Part shown: one piece after another, positions 1 through 8,380 of the stretch | Layout: each line of letters begins with the position of its first letter | Numbering within the stretch: the stretch's first letter is position 1 | Program-made: the position numbers and the translations under genes | From: Streptomyces sp. NBC_01232 | Lineage (GTDB): Bacteria; Actinomycetota; Actinomycetes; Streptomycetales; Streptomycetaceae | Assembly (NCBI RefSeq): GCF_035989885.1 | Contig: NZ_CP108518.1 | Span: 8,485,001 to 8,549,000, forward strand | Direction of reading: 5' to 3' | DNA length: 64,000 nt | The notes under the pieces: generated by a model | What the model saw: only the letters and a program-made list of their open reading frames with translations | Told to the model about the DNA's origin: nothing | The model's database searches: none

Positions 1-496
1 CGGCGTCGCCGCTCTGGCATCCGGCGACGATCCACTACGGATCGTCCATCGGGCGGGCACCGTGACGGGCAACGCGTGGCAGGAGTTCGTCGACCACGAA
101 CCGCGCGGAAATGCAGAGCAGTACTACCTCCGCATCCCGGATGTCGCAGCGCTGCTCGACCGGCTGCGTCCGGTGTTCCGGCAGCGCCTCGCCACGGCCG
201 GGGTCGACCGCACCGGCCGGGACATCGTCATCTCCACCTTCGGCGCCCACTACCGGATTCCCGTCCTCACGGGCGGGCTCGGTGAGGTCGTCACCGGCGG
301 CCCGATACAGTCGCCGGGAGCTGTGGAAGGCGCCGGGGTGGCGCCCGACCATCTGGCCGCCCTGCTGTTCGGCCCGCACGGAATGGAGGGGCTGACCCGG
401 ATCCGCCCCGACGTCTACTCCGCGGACGAAGAGCTGTTCCAGGTGCTCTTCCCTCCCCTCACTGCCGACGTGCTCAGCTACTACCTGCCGTACTAG
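1..496 (+). CDS. C-terminal part of a GNAT-like acetyltransferase (5' truncated by window)
   Basis: The frame is open from base 2 to a TAG at 494-496, so the gene begins outside the window. An internal GTG at 62 is unlikely to be the true start because coding-like sequence continues upstream of it. The visible ~164 residues resemble the C-terminal sterol-carrier-like half of GNAT acetyltransferases of the Eis type: a segment containing ALLDRLRPVFRQRLA is followed by beta-rich sequence and a final FPPLTADVLSYYLPY tail. The acetyl-CoA-binding part is not visible, so family assignment is tentative. It converges on the next gene, with a strong hairpin between them. Confidence 0.45.
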   Translation, partial: GVAALASGDDPLRIVHRAGTVTGNAWQEFVDHEPRGNAEQYYLRIPDVAALLDRLRPVFRQRLATAGVDRTGRDIVISTFGAHYRIPVLTGGLGEVVTGGPIQSPGAVEGAGVAPDHLAALLFGPHGMEGLTRIRPDVYSADEELFQVLFPPLTADVLSYYLPY

Positions 497-587
497 TCGG
501 CTCAACCCGCGTGACGCGGGGCCGGTCGCGGGCGTTGAAAGCCCGACACGTGCCAGCCGGCCCACCACCCTGGGCTGGTATCCGTGT

Positions 588-623
588 GACGGTCCCGCCA
601 CTCCGTCCGGTGGCGGGACCGTC
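588..623. terminator. Bidirectional terminator hairpin
   Basis: A perfect 14-bp inverted repeat (588-601 with 610-623, arms GACGGTCCCGCCAC and GTGGCGGGACCGTC) encloses an 8-nt loop. It lies between two convergent genes, as expected for a shared terminator. No T-tract follows, as is usual in high-GC actinomycetes. Confidence 0.75.
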
Positions 624-624
624 G

Positions 625-882
625 TCAATGCCCCGGCAGCGGCGGGCACAAGCGCTCGTGCAGGTACAGCAGGGCCGCCATGTCCGCCACGGCCGCGAAG
701 TCGGCCAGCAGGGTGCGGATGCGGGCTTCGGCGCCGTCACGGACCGCCCGCACGATGTGCTCGACCGTCTCCCGGGCCCGGGGATCGATGCTTGCCGGAC
801 CGGCCGTGGCCCAACCACGGCCGGCCGGCCCGGCAGACTTCCCCGGCCCGGCACCCGCCGAGGCGCATGACACCCCCGTCAT
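625..882 (-). CDS. Small hypothetical protein
   Basis: An 85-residue reading frame ends with a helix-rich segment (RTLLADFAAVADMAALLYLHE). The first ~30 residues are Gly/Ala-rich and may be untranslated, so the true start may be an internal GTG. I do not recognise the family. Support for a real gene is the strong third-position G/C bias in the helical part and the position opposite a convergent terminator. No membrane segment or signal peptide is visible. Confidence 0.4.
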   Translation of the reverse strand: MTGVSCASAGAGPGKSAGPAGRGWATAGPASIDPRARETVEHIVRAVRDGAEARIRTLLADFAAVADMAALLYLHERLCPPLPGH

Positions 883-985
883 GCCCTCCCCAACGGACCG
901 CGCTGCCGCAAGGTCACTGCCCCCGGCGCACGCCTCGGGGCGCAGCGGGTACAGCCACCGGCGCTCAACCCATGACTGCCGCTAG

Positions 986-1759
986 CCCTCCAGGCGGCCC
1001 AGGAGCAGGTCCGCGCAACCGATCCCGCCTCCGGACCTGTGCGCGCATCCGTTCGGCATCGCCGCACTGAGCAGCTCGACCGGTACGTCCCTCACCCTGC
1101 GCCTCGATGCCTATATGGGCCAGGAGCAGGACTCCTTCCCCGAGCACTGGCCGAGCCGTCTGCTGCCTGCGGCTCCCGCCCCTGGCAGCGGCGACGATGT
1201 GTCCGGGATCCCCGGCCTGCGGGTACGCGGGATCGAGGCCCGCGGTCGGCATCTGCGGCTGCACATGCTGGAAGACCTCGGGCAAGAAGGGGGCCTCGTG
1301 CTCGTCCTTCCCGGCGGACTGGCGGAGGGCTGGGAGGAAGTCGAGCGCCGGCACCGGCACTGGTGCGAAGGCAACGGTATGCGACCGCTCTGGACGGCCC
1401 CGGGGACCGATCCCCTGGAATCCGCCTACCTCAACGACTATCCCATTCTCGGACGCTCCCGAGCCAGACGGCCCCCGGTGGGAAGCGCCCTGCTGCGGCG
1501 TATCGCTCTCTTCCACACCGTCACCGCCTTCTACCGTGTCCAGTGCTGGGACGACGGCGACGGCTGGAAGATCGACGCCCGCACCGCCCATCCTTGTGCC
1601 CTCCGGCACGACCAGCTCCTGCAGCGGCTGGGCCACCCGCGATGGGGCCTACCGGTGAACATGTCCCACCGGTTCCGGACGCGGGGCTTACCACGCCCAC
1701 ACGGAAGGATGGAGCGGCCCGGTGGTACTGCCCCCGATCGAAGCGGGAACCGGGCCTGA
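986..1759 (+). pseudogene. Hypothetical gene, apparently lacking its 5' end
   Basis: The frame opens after an in-frame TAG at 983-985 and shows protein-like sequence from about 1022 (FGIAALSSSTGTSLTLRLDA) through a Trp/Asp-rich segment (FYRVQCWDDGDGWKIDA) to about base 1660. No ATG or GTG with a ribosome binding site precedes the coding-like start; the first ATG (1115) lies inside it. A competing start at 972 is in another frame and stops at 1070, suggesting a frameshift near the N-terminus. The last ~30 residues look unrelated to coding sequence. The family is not recognised. Confidence 0.35.
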
Positions 1760-1943
1760 CTCGCGCACGCCATATCGGCGGGGGCTGTCTCGGCAACCAC
1801 ATGATCACCGCACCGTGCCTGCTCTGCTGCCCCGGCACCCCGTCCCACAACGGACACATGACACCACGCCACTCACGAGACCGGCGAACCAGACGAGTTC
1901 CGTTCACGCAATGCCCTGGGAGGGGAGCCGCTTCAGAATCCGT

Positions 1944-2198
1944 TGAATCTGGGAAACCGGTGACCAGATCGTGCAGGGCCTCCGGGGATGCGACCAGCAC
2001 CGGTGAGGGCATGGCCCGGTCCCTGCCCTTGGCATTCAGCAGCCTCTCCACCGCGTCGCGGTCGAAGGCGTCCGCCCCGATGCCGTAGACGGTGTCCGTC
2101 GGCAGCACCACCAGATCACCCCGACGCACCGCCGACGCGGCCTCGCGCAGCCCGTCGCCCCGGCCCGACGCCGTGGAGCAGTCAAAACGAACGGCCAT
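1944..2198 (-). pseudogene. Truncated Sua5/YrdC (threonylcarbamoyl-AMP synthase) fragment
   Basis: From ATG 2198, 85 residues match the N-terminus of Sua5/TsaC enzymes, which make threonylcarbamoyl-adenylate for the tRNA t6A modification. The hallmark nucleotide-binding segment VVLPTDTVYGIGADAF is intact, followed by LLNAKGRDRAMPSPVLV. Homology stops abruptly after TGFPDS, where the frame runs into unrelated sequence. A full enzyme is about 215 residues, so more than half is missing and activity is not expected. It is probably a duplicated or transferred remnant, since the cell needs a complete copy elsewhere. Confidence 0.8.
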
Positions 2199-2296
2199 GT
2201 CCGCACTCCGTCCCACCGGGCGCTCGGCCCGAACCTGCTGGCTCACCCCGGCAGGCTACCGGCACGGCCGCCCCACCGTGGGGCTCACGGGCCCTG

Positions 2297-2461
2297 TCAA
2301 CGCCAGGAGGGTAAATGCGGGGTGGGCTGTGTGCGCCAGGAGCGGGTCAGCCACCACAGCGCGTCGATGGCTGTGGCGGCGGCGGACATGACTCCGATGA
2401 CCTCGCCGACGGCGAAAGCCTGCGAGGTGGGGTCGATGGAAGCGACGATCCGGCCCGGCAT
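2297..2461 (-). CDS. Possible 54-residue small membrane protein
   Basis: From ATG 2461 a 54-codon frame reads through a hydrophobic stretch (FAVGEVIGVMSAAATAIDAL) followed by a basic tail (WWLTRSWRT) to TGA at 2297-2299. This resembles the many one-helix membrane peptides of Streptomyces, but I cannot name a family. It could equally be the C-terminal remnant of a larger membrane protein, since the frame continues upstream of the ATG. A clear ribosome binding site is not visible. Confidence 0.3.
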   Translation of the reverse strand: MPGRIVASIDPTSQAFAVGEVIGVMSAAATAIDALWWLTRSWRTQPTPHLPSWR

Positions 2462-2526
2462 CGTACGTGTGAGCGAAACTCCGCGATATGCGCAGGCCGC
2501 TGGGTTGTCTTCGGCTGATTAGGATC

Positions 2527-2928
2527 ATGACCATGGATGAGGTGATCGGCGTTGGCCCTGGTGACGAGGAACTGGCCCATGAGGCGGCGGCGGTCGCTGT
2601 TTCCTGGGTTCTCGAGGGAGGGCTGACGGAGCAGCAGGATTCACAGTTGGTCAATGTGGCTCGGCGCGGTGGCTCCCACGATTGGATGGGGGAGGCGATG
2701 TTTGTCGGCAGATGGGCGAAAGCCCTTCGCGACGCCGTCGACGGTGCCACCGACGACGAAGAGGGCCGACAGTGCGTGGCCGTGGCGAAGGACACCGCGC
2801 TCCTGGAGCTGCGGGGGCGCCTGCTCTTCCATATCGACATGTTGTGGAATATGCCCAGCTCCGACCACCCCGGCGCCCGTGAATCCCTGCGCAGGATCGT
2901 CGCCGCCGGCGGTTCCAGGAGCGGCTGA
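2527..2928 (+). CDS. Hypothetical acidic helical protein
   Basis: About 133 residues starting at ATG 2527 (an ATG at 2533 is equally possible); AGGAT lies just upstream. The sequence is acidic and helical (DEELAHEAAAVAVSWVL, then LRDAVDGATDDEEGR), with no signal peptide or membrane segment. I do not recognise a family; its pattern resembles small single-domain cytosolic proteins common next to mobile or arm genes. Coding bias is good. It stands alone, with a gene-free stretch downstream. Confidence 0.6.
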   Translation: MTMDEVIGVGPGDEELAHEAAAVAVSWVLEGGLTEQQDSQLVNVARRGGSHDWMGEAMFVGRWAKALRDAVDGATDDEEGRQCVAVAKDTALLELRGRLLFHIDMLWNMPSSDHPGARESLRRIVAAGGSRSG

Positions 2929-3402
2929 CCCAACGGCCTAGTGTCCTGCGTTGGAAGCTCCGCGATAGTTCCGGCGCAGGCTCCAACAGTCAACGCGCCT
3001 GATCGACGTCCGGAACCCCGGTCGCCGAGGCGCGGCAGATCTACCGACCGATTACGGGACGGCCCTGAGTCAGCTGACCAGAAGTTCGCCGGTTGCCGGG
3101 GGCTGCTGTAGGTGGTGCTGGTTGGTGGTGTTCGTTCCGTGGTGCTGGATGCTGCTGGCTGGTGATCACCGGGCTGGATGGTGTTGTCCGGGTCGTGGTG
3201 TGAGGGCCGTCGGCGAGCGATGACACTCGCGTCCGGCCCGGAGGCTGGCTTCCCGGCTGACGGGCACCGTGGAGAAAGTTCGGCCGCTGCTCCCGCCCGG
3301 CGGGCTGCCCCGCTGATTGGCCTTTTCTTGCAGGTCGGAGTCTTGTGCCGTGGTCTCCATGACAGTGGATATCAAGGTCGTCCGGGCTGGACAGGTGTAC
3401 CG
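2929..3402. other. Gene-free stretch
   Basis: No reading frame here has convincing coding character. The central part is a G/T-rich low-complexity run (many TGGTG and TGCTG units at about 3105-3190). It abuts the truncated DUF4235 remnant and may be where a deletion joined unrelated DNA. Confidence 0.4.
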
Positions 3403-3477
3403 CTACCTCTGAACCGGCGCCGCCGTTGGAGGGTTCAGCCGGGCAACCGGCTTGTAGGCGATCTCGGCCGCCTTCAT
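3403..3477 (-). pseudogene. DUF4235 protein, N-terminal remnant only
   Basis: ATG 3477 overlaps the stop of the upstream DUF3618 gene (ATGA) and encodes MKAAEIAYKPV, the characteristic beginning of DUF4235 small membrane proteins. Homology ends after about 12 residues and the frame stops at 3403-3405 after 24 codons. Intact DUF4235 proteins are roughly 85-100 residues with two hydrophobic segments. The DUF3618-DUF4235 pair is a common Streptomyces arrangement, so this is a gene truncated by a deletion. Confidence 0.7.
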
Positions 3478-3930
3478 CGGTGCCTCCAACTGCGGCGCAG
3501 AAGCAGGTATACGACGAGCGCGGCAGCCGCGGCGATCAGCAGGGGTGCGGTTGGCCCCGCGCCATGGTCGCGGCCTTCTCGCGGCCCGGTCCGGGGTCTT
3601 CTCGGCGGCGAGGCGTCCAGCCTGGGTCGCGGCTTTGCGTACCTGGACCGCGGCGTGGGCTGCCTTGTCGAAGGCCGGATCGGGGGTCTTGTCCTTCACC
3701 AACTGAGCGGCCTGCCCTACCTTCTCACGGAGCCGGCCGGTTACATGGGTCGCCTTCTCGGCGGCCTGCTCCTTGATCTCGGCCACCTTCTCCTTGGCTT
3801 GGACCATCACGTCGGCCTTGGCCGCCAGCGCCTCAACGGTCTGGCCGAGCTCCTCGCGGGTCTGTTCGACCTGTTTGCGCAGCTCTTCGGGGGTGGGCGC
3901 GGATTCATCGCGCTGAGGCTGATCGGTCAG
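3474..3930 (-). pseudogene. DUF3618 protein gene with frameshifts and a non-standard start
   Basis: The protein pattern runs from TDQPQRDESAPTPEELRKQV through a coiled, Ala/Lys-rich middle (EKVAEIKEQAAEKATHV) typical of DUF3618 envelope-stress-type proteins. The only start matching the family N-terminus is CTG 3928-3930, preceded by AAGG. Near 3585 the coding frame shifts at TPDRA to a frame reading REKAATMARG, and it shifts again before the C-terminal membrane helix (LLIAAAAALVVYLLLRRSW), which ends at 3474. Two frameshifts plus a CTG start argue for a decayed gene; sequencing error is the alternative. Confidence 0.7.
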
Positions 3931-4277
3931 GGTGTGCCTTCAACTTGAGAGCCGCCGTGCTGTGACCCGTAGGCAGGCCAGGCACCCCGAGGTCCTCCGC
4001 AGTGTCAGCCAGACAGAGCAATGACATGACGCACTGTCAGAATGTTTACACATAGTCCGGGGTTGCGTTCGATTTTTGAGTCTGGAACTGTCGCTCGAGT
4101 AACTCACCCCCCTCACAGCGGACTTCGGAGCGCCACGTCCCCGGGCTTCACTGCCCGGCGCCTTGCCCCGGCGCGGCGATACGGACGGAATGCCTCCTTG
4201 TGTGCTCTCTGCTCGCGGCTACGGCCCACGGAGGGCACCAGCCGCTTCGCCAGGACCAACTGGGAGACCAGGCAACA
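3931..4277. other. Upstream region of the wall-anchored protein gene
   Basis: No gene is seen. The stretch includes a relatively AT-rich patch near 4040-4085 that could hold the promoter of the gene starting at 4278, but no clear -35/-10 pair can be assigned. Confidence 0.3.
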
Positions 4278-5894
4278 GTGAAACGCACGAGCACCCTCGC
4301 CCTGACCGCAGCACTGCTCGCTTCAGCCGCCCCGCTCGGCCTCGCCACCATGGGAGCCGGTACCGCGCACGCCGCAGCCCGCACGTACTTCGTCAGCCCC
4401 AGCGGCAACGACAGCAACTCGGGCACGTCCACCCAAGCTCCCTTCCGGACCCTCCAGAAGGCCGCGGACAGCGTCGAGCCGGGCGACACCGTCTCGATCA
4501 TGAACGGCACGTACTCCGAGCGTTCTGCGGGGTCGAACGTGCTGACCATCAAGCGCTCCGGCCTCCCCGGAGCCCCCATAACCTTCACCGCTCATCCCGG
4601 TCACCATCCGGTGATCCACCCGGTGAAGGCGTGGAACGGCATCAGCGTTCACGGCGCCTCCTACATCTCCATCAAAAACCTAGAGGTCAAGGGCAACAAC
4701 GCAGCCCTCACTCTGGCCGGAGCTGAACGAGAGTCGAAGAAGGGCGACCCCACCTACAACACCAACTGCATCTCCCTGGAACAGGACCGGTCCACGGGTG
4801 CGCTGTCGCACCACGTCGAGGTGACCGGCAACGAGGTGCATGGTTGCGCCGGCGGCGGCATATCGGCCATCGACTCCGACCACGTGACCATCTCCGGCAA
4901 CCACGTGCATGGGACCTCCTGGTACGCGGTGTACGCAACCAGCGGCATCTCCGTCCTGACCCCGCGCGACGTAGGGGGCGGCGACGCCGGGACGTACAAG
5001 ATCCGCATCACCGGCAATCGCGTCCACGACAACGAGACCAAGATCAAATGGGAGAAGTGCGGCTGCTACTCCGACGGCAACGGCATCATCATCGACACCC
5101 TCAAAGGCGATGCCGATCACCCCGCCTACAGCGGACGCGTACTGGTCGCCAACAACCTCTCCTACGACAACGGCGGCTCCGGCATCCACTCCTACAAGAG
5201 CCAGCACGTCGACATCGTCCACAACACGGCCTACCTCAACGGGCGCAGCCCCCGCATGGAGAGCTACGCCAACATCTTCGCGCACGACAGTACCGACGTG
5301 CGGCTGCTCAACAACATCGCGTACGGCCGGCCGGGGCAAGCGACGAACAGCAAGTCCCGCAATGTGGACGTCACCTACGACTACAACATCTACTTCGGAG
5401 GCAAGGCCCCCGAGGTCCAGGGCCCGAACGATGTCATCGCCGATCCGAAACTCACCAAGGCAGGCACCGGGGCGGACGCCGACTTCCGGCTGACCAAGGG
5501 CTCCCCCGCCGCCCACTCAGGTATGCCGTTCGCCGCCGTCACCACCGACTTCACCGGAGCCCGCCGGGCCGGCGGCGCGCCCGACCGGGGCGCCTACGGC
5601 TTCGGCGCCAAGAACAGCGGCATCCTCGGAAGTGCCTCCGAGACCGCCTCCCTCGGCCGGCAAAGTGACGCCCCCGCCGGGAGCGGTCAGTCCGCCGGAA
5701 GTGACCCCGCCGCCTCACCGGGCGTGCAAGCCGGCGACGGCACCGATAGCGGCTCCGGGCTGAAGCCGCACAGCGGAAGCGGTCCGCTCGCAGAGACAGG
5801 CGGCTCCAACCCGGCGCTCCCGCTCAGCATCGCGGCGGTGGTCCTCGCCCTCGGCGGCGGCCTCCTCTACGCGGCGCGGCGCAAGCGCTCCTGA
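4278..5894 (+). CDS. Secreted right-handed beta-helix protein with LAxTG wall-sorting signal
   Basis: A 538-residue protein from GTG 4278 (GGGAG upstream). A Sec signal peptide (residues ~1-33, cut after GTAHA) leads into a DUF1565-like start (YFVSPSGNDSNSGT). Next is a parallel beta-helix with repeated short NxI/VHxN strands (ISGNHVHGT, ITGNRVHDN, VANNLSYDN), as in polysaccharide lyases and related carbohydrate-active proteins. A Ser/Gly/Pro-rich linker follows, then LAETGG, a hydrophobic helix and an RRKRS tail. This is the class E sortase signal of high-GC Gram-positives. The protein is therefore probably displayed on the cell wall. Enzymatic activity, if any, is probably on a glycan, but no catalytic residues can be assigned. 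Confidence 0.85.
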   Translation: MKRTSTLALTAALLASAAPLGLATMGAGTAHAAARTYFVSPSGNDSNSGTSTQAPFRTLQKAADSVEPGDTVSIMNGTYSERSAGSNVLTIKRSGLPGAPITFTAHPGHHPVIHPVKAWNGISVHGASYISIKNLEVKGNNAALTLAGAERESKKGDPTYNTNCISLEQDRSTGALSHHVEVTGNEVHGCAGGGISAIDSDHVTISGNHVHGTSWYAVYATSGISVLTPRDVGGGDAGTYKIRITGNRVHDNETKIKWEKCGCYSDGNGIIIDTLKGDADHPAYSGRVLVANNLSYDNGGSGIHSYKSQHVDIVHNTAYLNGRSPRMESYANIFAHDSTDVRLLNNIAYGRPGQATNSKSRNVDVTYDYNIYFGGKAPEVQGPNDVIADPKLTKAGTGADADFRLTKGSPAAHSGMPFAAVTTDFTGARRAGGAPDRGAYGFGAKNSGILGSASETASLGRQSDAPAGSGQSAGSDPAASPGVQAGDGTDSGSGLKPHSGSGPLAETGGSNPALPLSIAAVVLALGGGLLYAARRKRS

Positions 5895-5923
5895 TCCCTT
5901 CGGATCACTGGGGACGCCAAGAC

Positions 5924-5963
5924 GTGGTGCCGGCCCCGACCCCTCTCCAAGGGTCGGCACCAC
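5924..5963 (+). terminator. Terminator hairpin after wall-protein gene
   Basis: Outer arms GTGGTGCCG (5924-5932) and CGGCACCAC (5955-5963) pair perfectly, and an inner CCGACCC/GGGTCGG pairing is an alternative fold. It begins 30 bp after the stop codon. Confidence 0.65.
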
Positions 5964-6036
5964 CGCCCGCCCACCGCACCCCCACTCACGAGCCCGGCTC
6001 GCCGAACGAGCTTCGGCCCCTGGCAGACTGGCCACC

Positions 6037-6672
6037 ATGGCGGCGGCAAGGCACCGGATCGAAGCGGCGACACTCACAGGTGGCTCGGTACCCGACCCCC
6101 CGCGCGTCGCCTGGCGCAAACAGATGAGGCAGCGCGTATTGGACGCCGCTCGCGACCTCACATGCGAAGCCGGCTGGGACCAGGTCAGCCTCTCGGCCGT
6201 CGCCGCCCGCGCCGAAGTGTCGCGCCCCTCGGTGTACAAGGAGTTCGGCAACCGAGCCGGCCTGGGCCGGGCGCTGGTAGTCCGTGAAACCCAGCAATTT
6301 CTGGCGGGTGTGGCCGATGCCCTCTATCCCGGCGTGCCCGATTCCCATGCCTGCCTCCAGGCGGCCATCCTGTACGTACTTCAGGAGGCCGACAATCAGC
6401 CCCTCATAAGAGCCGTCATCACAGCCGCCCGAAAGGGCTCCGACAGCCTCCTGCCCTACCTCACCGCCCGAGCGGACCCGATCTTCGACGCCGGTCAAAT
6501 CCTCGTCCAGGGCTGGCTGGCCACGCGATACCCACAACAGCACACAGAGTCACTGCAGATGGCCGCAGACGTCATCGTCCGCATGACCATCAGCCATCTC
6601 ATCCTGCCGGCCGACGAACAACACCTCACCGCCCAAAGACTGGCGACTGCAGCCCTGAAACTACTGCAGTAA
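6037..6672 (+). CDS. TetR-family transcriptional regulator
   Basis: A 211-residue protein. Residues ~28-75 form a TetR helix-turn-helix (RQRVLDAARDLTCEAGWDQV, then VAARAEVSRPSVYKEFGNRA). A variable helical ligand-binding half follows, as usual for the family (190-220 residues). No neighbouring enzyme is obviously its target: the upstream wall-protein gene ends in a terminator and the region downstream is gene-free. It may control only itself or a distant gene. Confidence 0.85.
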   Translation: MAAARHRIEAATLTGGSVPDPPRVAWRKQMRQRVLDAARDLTCEAGWDQVSLSAVAARAEVSRPSVYKEFGNRAGLGRALVVRETQQFLAGVADALYPGVPDSHACLQAAILYVLQEADNQPLIRAVITAARKGSDSLLPYLTARADPIFDAGQILVQGWLATRYPQQHTESLQMAADVIVRMTISHLILPADEQHLTAQRLATAALKLLQ

Positions 6673-7411
6673 GTCGACCTGCAACCGGAGCGGCGGGGTG
6701 TTGCCCCCAAGACAGTTCGGCACAAGGCAGTCCGCCAGACCGATCACCGGATGCACTCGCGAAAATTGGTGATCACTGACGCTCCCCACACCATGCCGAC
6801 ATCTCCAAGAGCTTCGAATCGAGGGTGCCAACGATCTCACCAACGCGAGCATCACCCGCCGGTGCCTCGATCGCAGGCCGCACGTTTGGACGATCACGTG
6901 ATTCGGCTCTGCCGGGGATCTTGTGATGTCGCAGGGCTGAGCTGGGCAGTCTCTGCATATGCGGTCACAGGGGCGTTGGAGCGACTGTTGCTGCACCTGT
7001 CCGGTCGGCTCGTGCGAGCTGGGTGGCGCAGGCGTCGAGCAGCGGCTTCAACCGCTTTTGGAAGCGCCCCTTGTCCAGGTCATGGGCCAGCCTGCCCGAC
7101 GGATCGATGAGCCGTTCCTGTGTCTGGCGGTGGCGATCATTGGCCGGGCGGGCGCGTCGGAGAGACGCGCCGTGCGTTCGGCGCCGGGGCGGGGGGCTGC
7201 CTTGTGCTGCTGATGGTCTGGAACTTCATCTACGTTCTGGCCGATCTACACGGGACGCCGATCCCGGTAGACCAGTGGCGCGGACGGACGTGGCTGGGCA
7301 CCAGGATCTGGTGATCCTGTGCAGGGACACACCGAGGGCGCCCGGCCGGATCTCCTGATGCTGGTGGCGTCGGAGCTCCTGGTCGGGCCCTCTCGGCCGT
7401 CCGCTATCGGA
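6673..7411. other. Gene-poor stretch
   Basis: No confident gene. A plus-strand frame ending at 7311-7314 contains a hydrophobic run (CLVLLMVWNFIYVLADLHG) and could be a relic of a small membrane protein, but its upstream part lacks coding character and a ribosome binding site. Base composition drops below that of the neighbours, suggesting foreign or decayed DNA. Confidence 0.3.
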
Positions 7412-7915
7412 TCACTGGCGCCAGCCCTGATAACCCGCCTGGTAAGACGGCCAGCTGCACGTGTGGAGACGCAGGCCGTAGTTGGCGCTCATGTCGATGC
7501 ACTTGTCGGAGACGGCATCGTTCCACCACTGGTACCCGTCCGCACCGGTGCCCGCGTGCCACCTCTGGTAGCCGTTGTTGTAGGCCTCGGAGCTGCACGT
7601 GTGGGTGCGGAGGCCCTGAGCGGAGCTGCCGTCAAGGCACCGGCCCGTCGCGACGTTCCTGAGCCTGACACCGCCGGGGTAGGCGGTCACCGTCCACTGC
7701 TGGTAGCCGTTCTGGTAGCTCGCGGTGTTGCACGTGTGCGCCCGGAGGCCGTGGGCGGGGCTGTCGTCCATGCAGGAGTCCTCGTGCGCGACGTTGATCA
7801 TCCACTGCTGCCACTCGCCGGTCGCGCCGCTGGACGCCGCCGCGGCGCCGGGCGCGGTGGCGAGCGCCCCGATCATGCCGATGACGGCGGCCAGCAGAGC
7901 AAAGGTTCTACGCAT
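7412..7915 (-). CDS. Secreted ricin-type beta-trefoil lectin-like protein
   Basis: A 167-residue protein from ATG 7915, preceded by AAGGAG. The signal peptide spans ~1-27 (RRTFALLAAVIGMIGALATA, cut after GAAAA). The mature part has three similar ~45-residue blocks, each with a Cys-Leu/Met/Ile-Asp motif (SCMDD, RCLDG, KCIDM), an LRxHTC motif and a YQxW motif. This is the three-fold ricin B/CBM13-like pattern. Paired cysteines in each block are probably disulfides. It has no catalytic domain, so it probably binds sugar outside the cell. It stands alone. Confidence 0.85.
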   Translation of the reverse strand: MRRTFALLAAVIGMIGALATAPGAAAASSGATGEWQQWMINVAHEDSCMDDSPAHGLRAHTCNTASYQNGYQQWTVTAYPGGVRLRNVATGRCLDGSSAQGLRTHTCSSEAYNNGYQRWHAGTGADGYQWWNDAVSDKCIDMSANYGLRLHTCSWPSYQAGYQGWRQ

Positions 7916-8380
7916 GGGGAAACACTCCTTGGTGCGGTGCATTGGAGAGGACTTCGCGGCGCACCGCACCCTCCCGGCGGTACGTGGCAGTGATCACGAT
8001 GAAGCCCACGGGCCCCGCCGTCCAGCGTTCAATTTCCTTGGCTTTACCTGTGGGGCTCAAGTGACGGAGATGGCGAGCCGGCGGCGACGGTCTGCATGGC
8101 TGTGCTCGTCGGTGTCACGGGCTGTTACAAGTTGGTGCAACCATGGCCGACGCCCGCAGCCCCGTCCCACTCGGGACGGGAGCGAGGCGCCACCTGAAGC
8201 GCTCAGTCACAGGAAGATGTGAGCCGACACACGGTATTGGTCACACGGGCGCGCTTGTCGGCACCGGCGTAGGGGGATCTGCGGTGCGACTGTTCGGCAT
8301 CGCCGAGCAGATCGATATGTGTCACCTTGGCGTGGCCCGCCCGAAACGCACTGCCAGGCTGGACTGGTAGCCCGCCTGTT
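7916..8380. other. Gene-free stretch
   Basis: No convincing coding frame. It holds the promoter region of the lectin gene; no repeats or strong hairpins stand out. Confidence 0.35.

Noticed and set aside
35..649. Minus-strand protein opposite the GNAT-like gene
   Set aside because: It crosses the terminator hairpin and overlaps the plus-strand frame with better codon bias; a shadow frame.
7120..7314. Small membrane protein ending WRGRTWLGTRIW
   Set aside because: One hydrophobic run only, poor coding character upstream, no ribosome binding site; mentioned only within the gene-poor stretch.
8143..8370. Short plus-strand frame upstream of the epoxide hydrolase end
   Set aside because: No ribosome binding site, no domain and composition unlike coding sequence.
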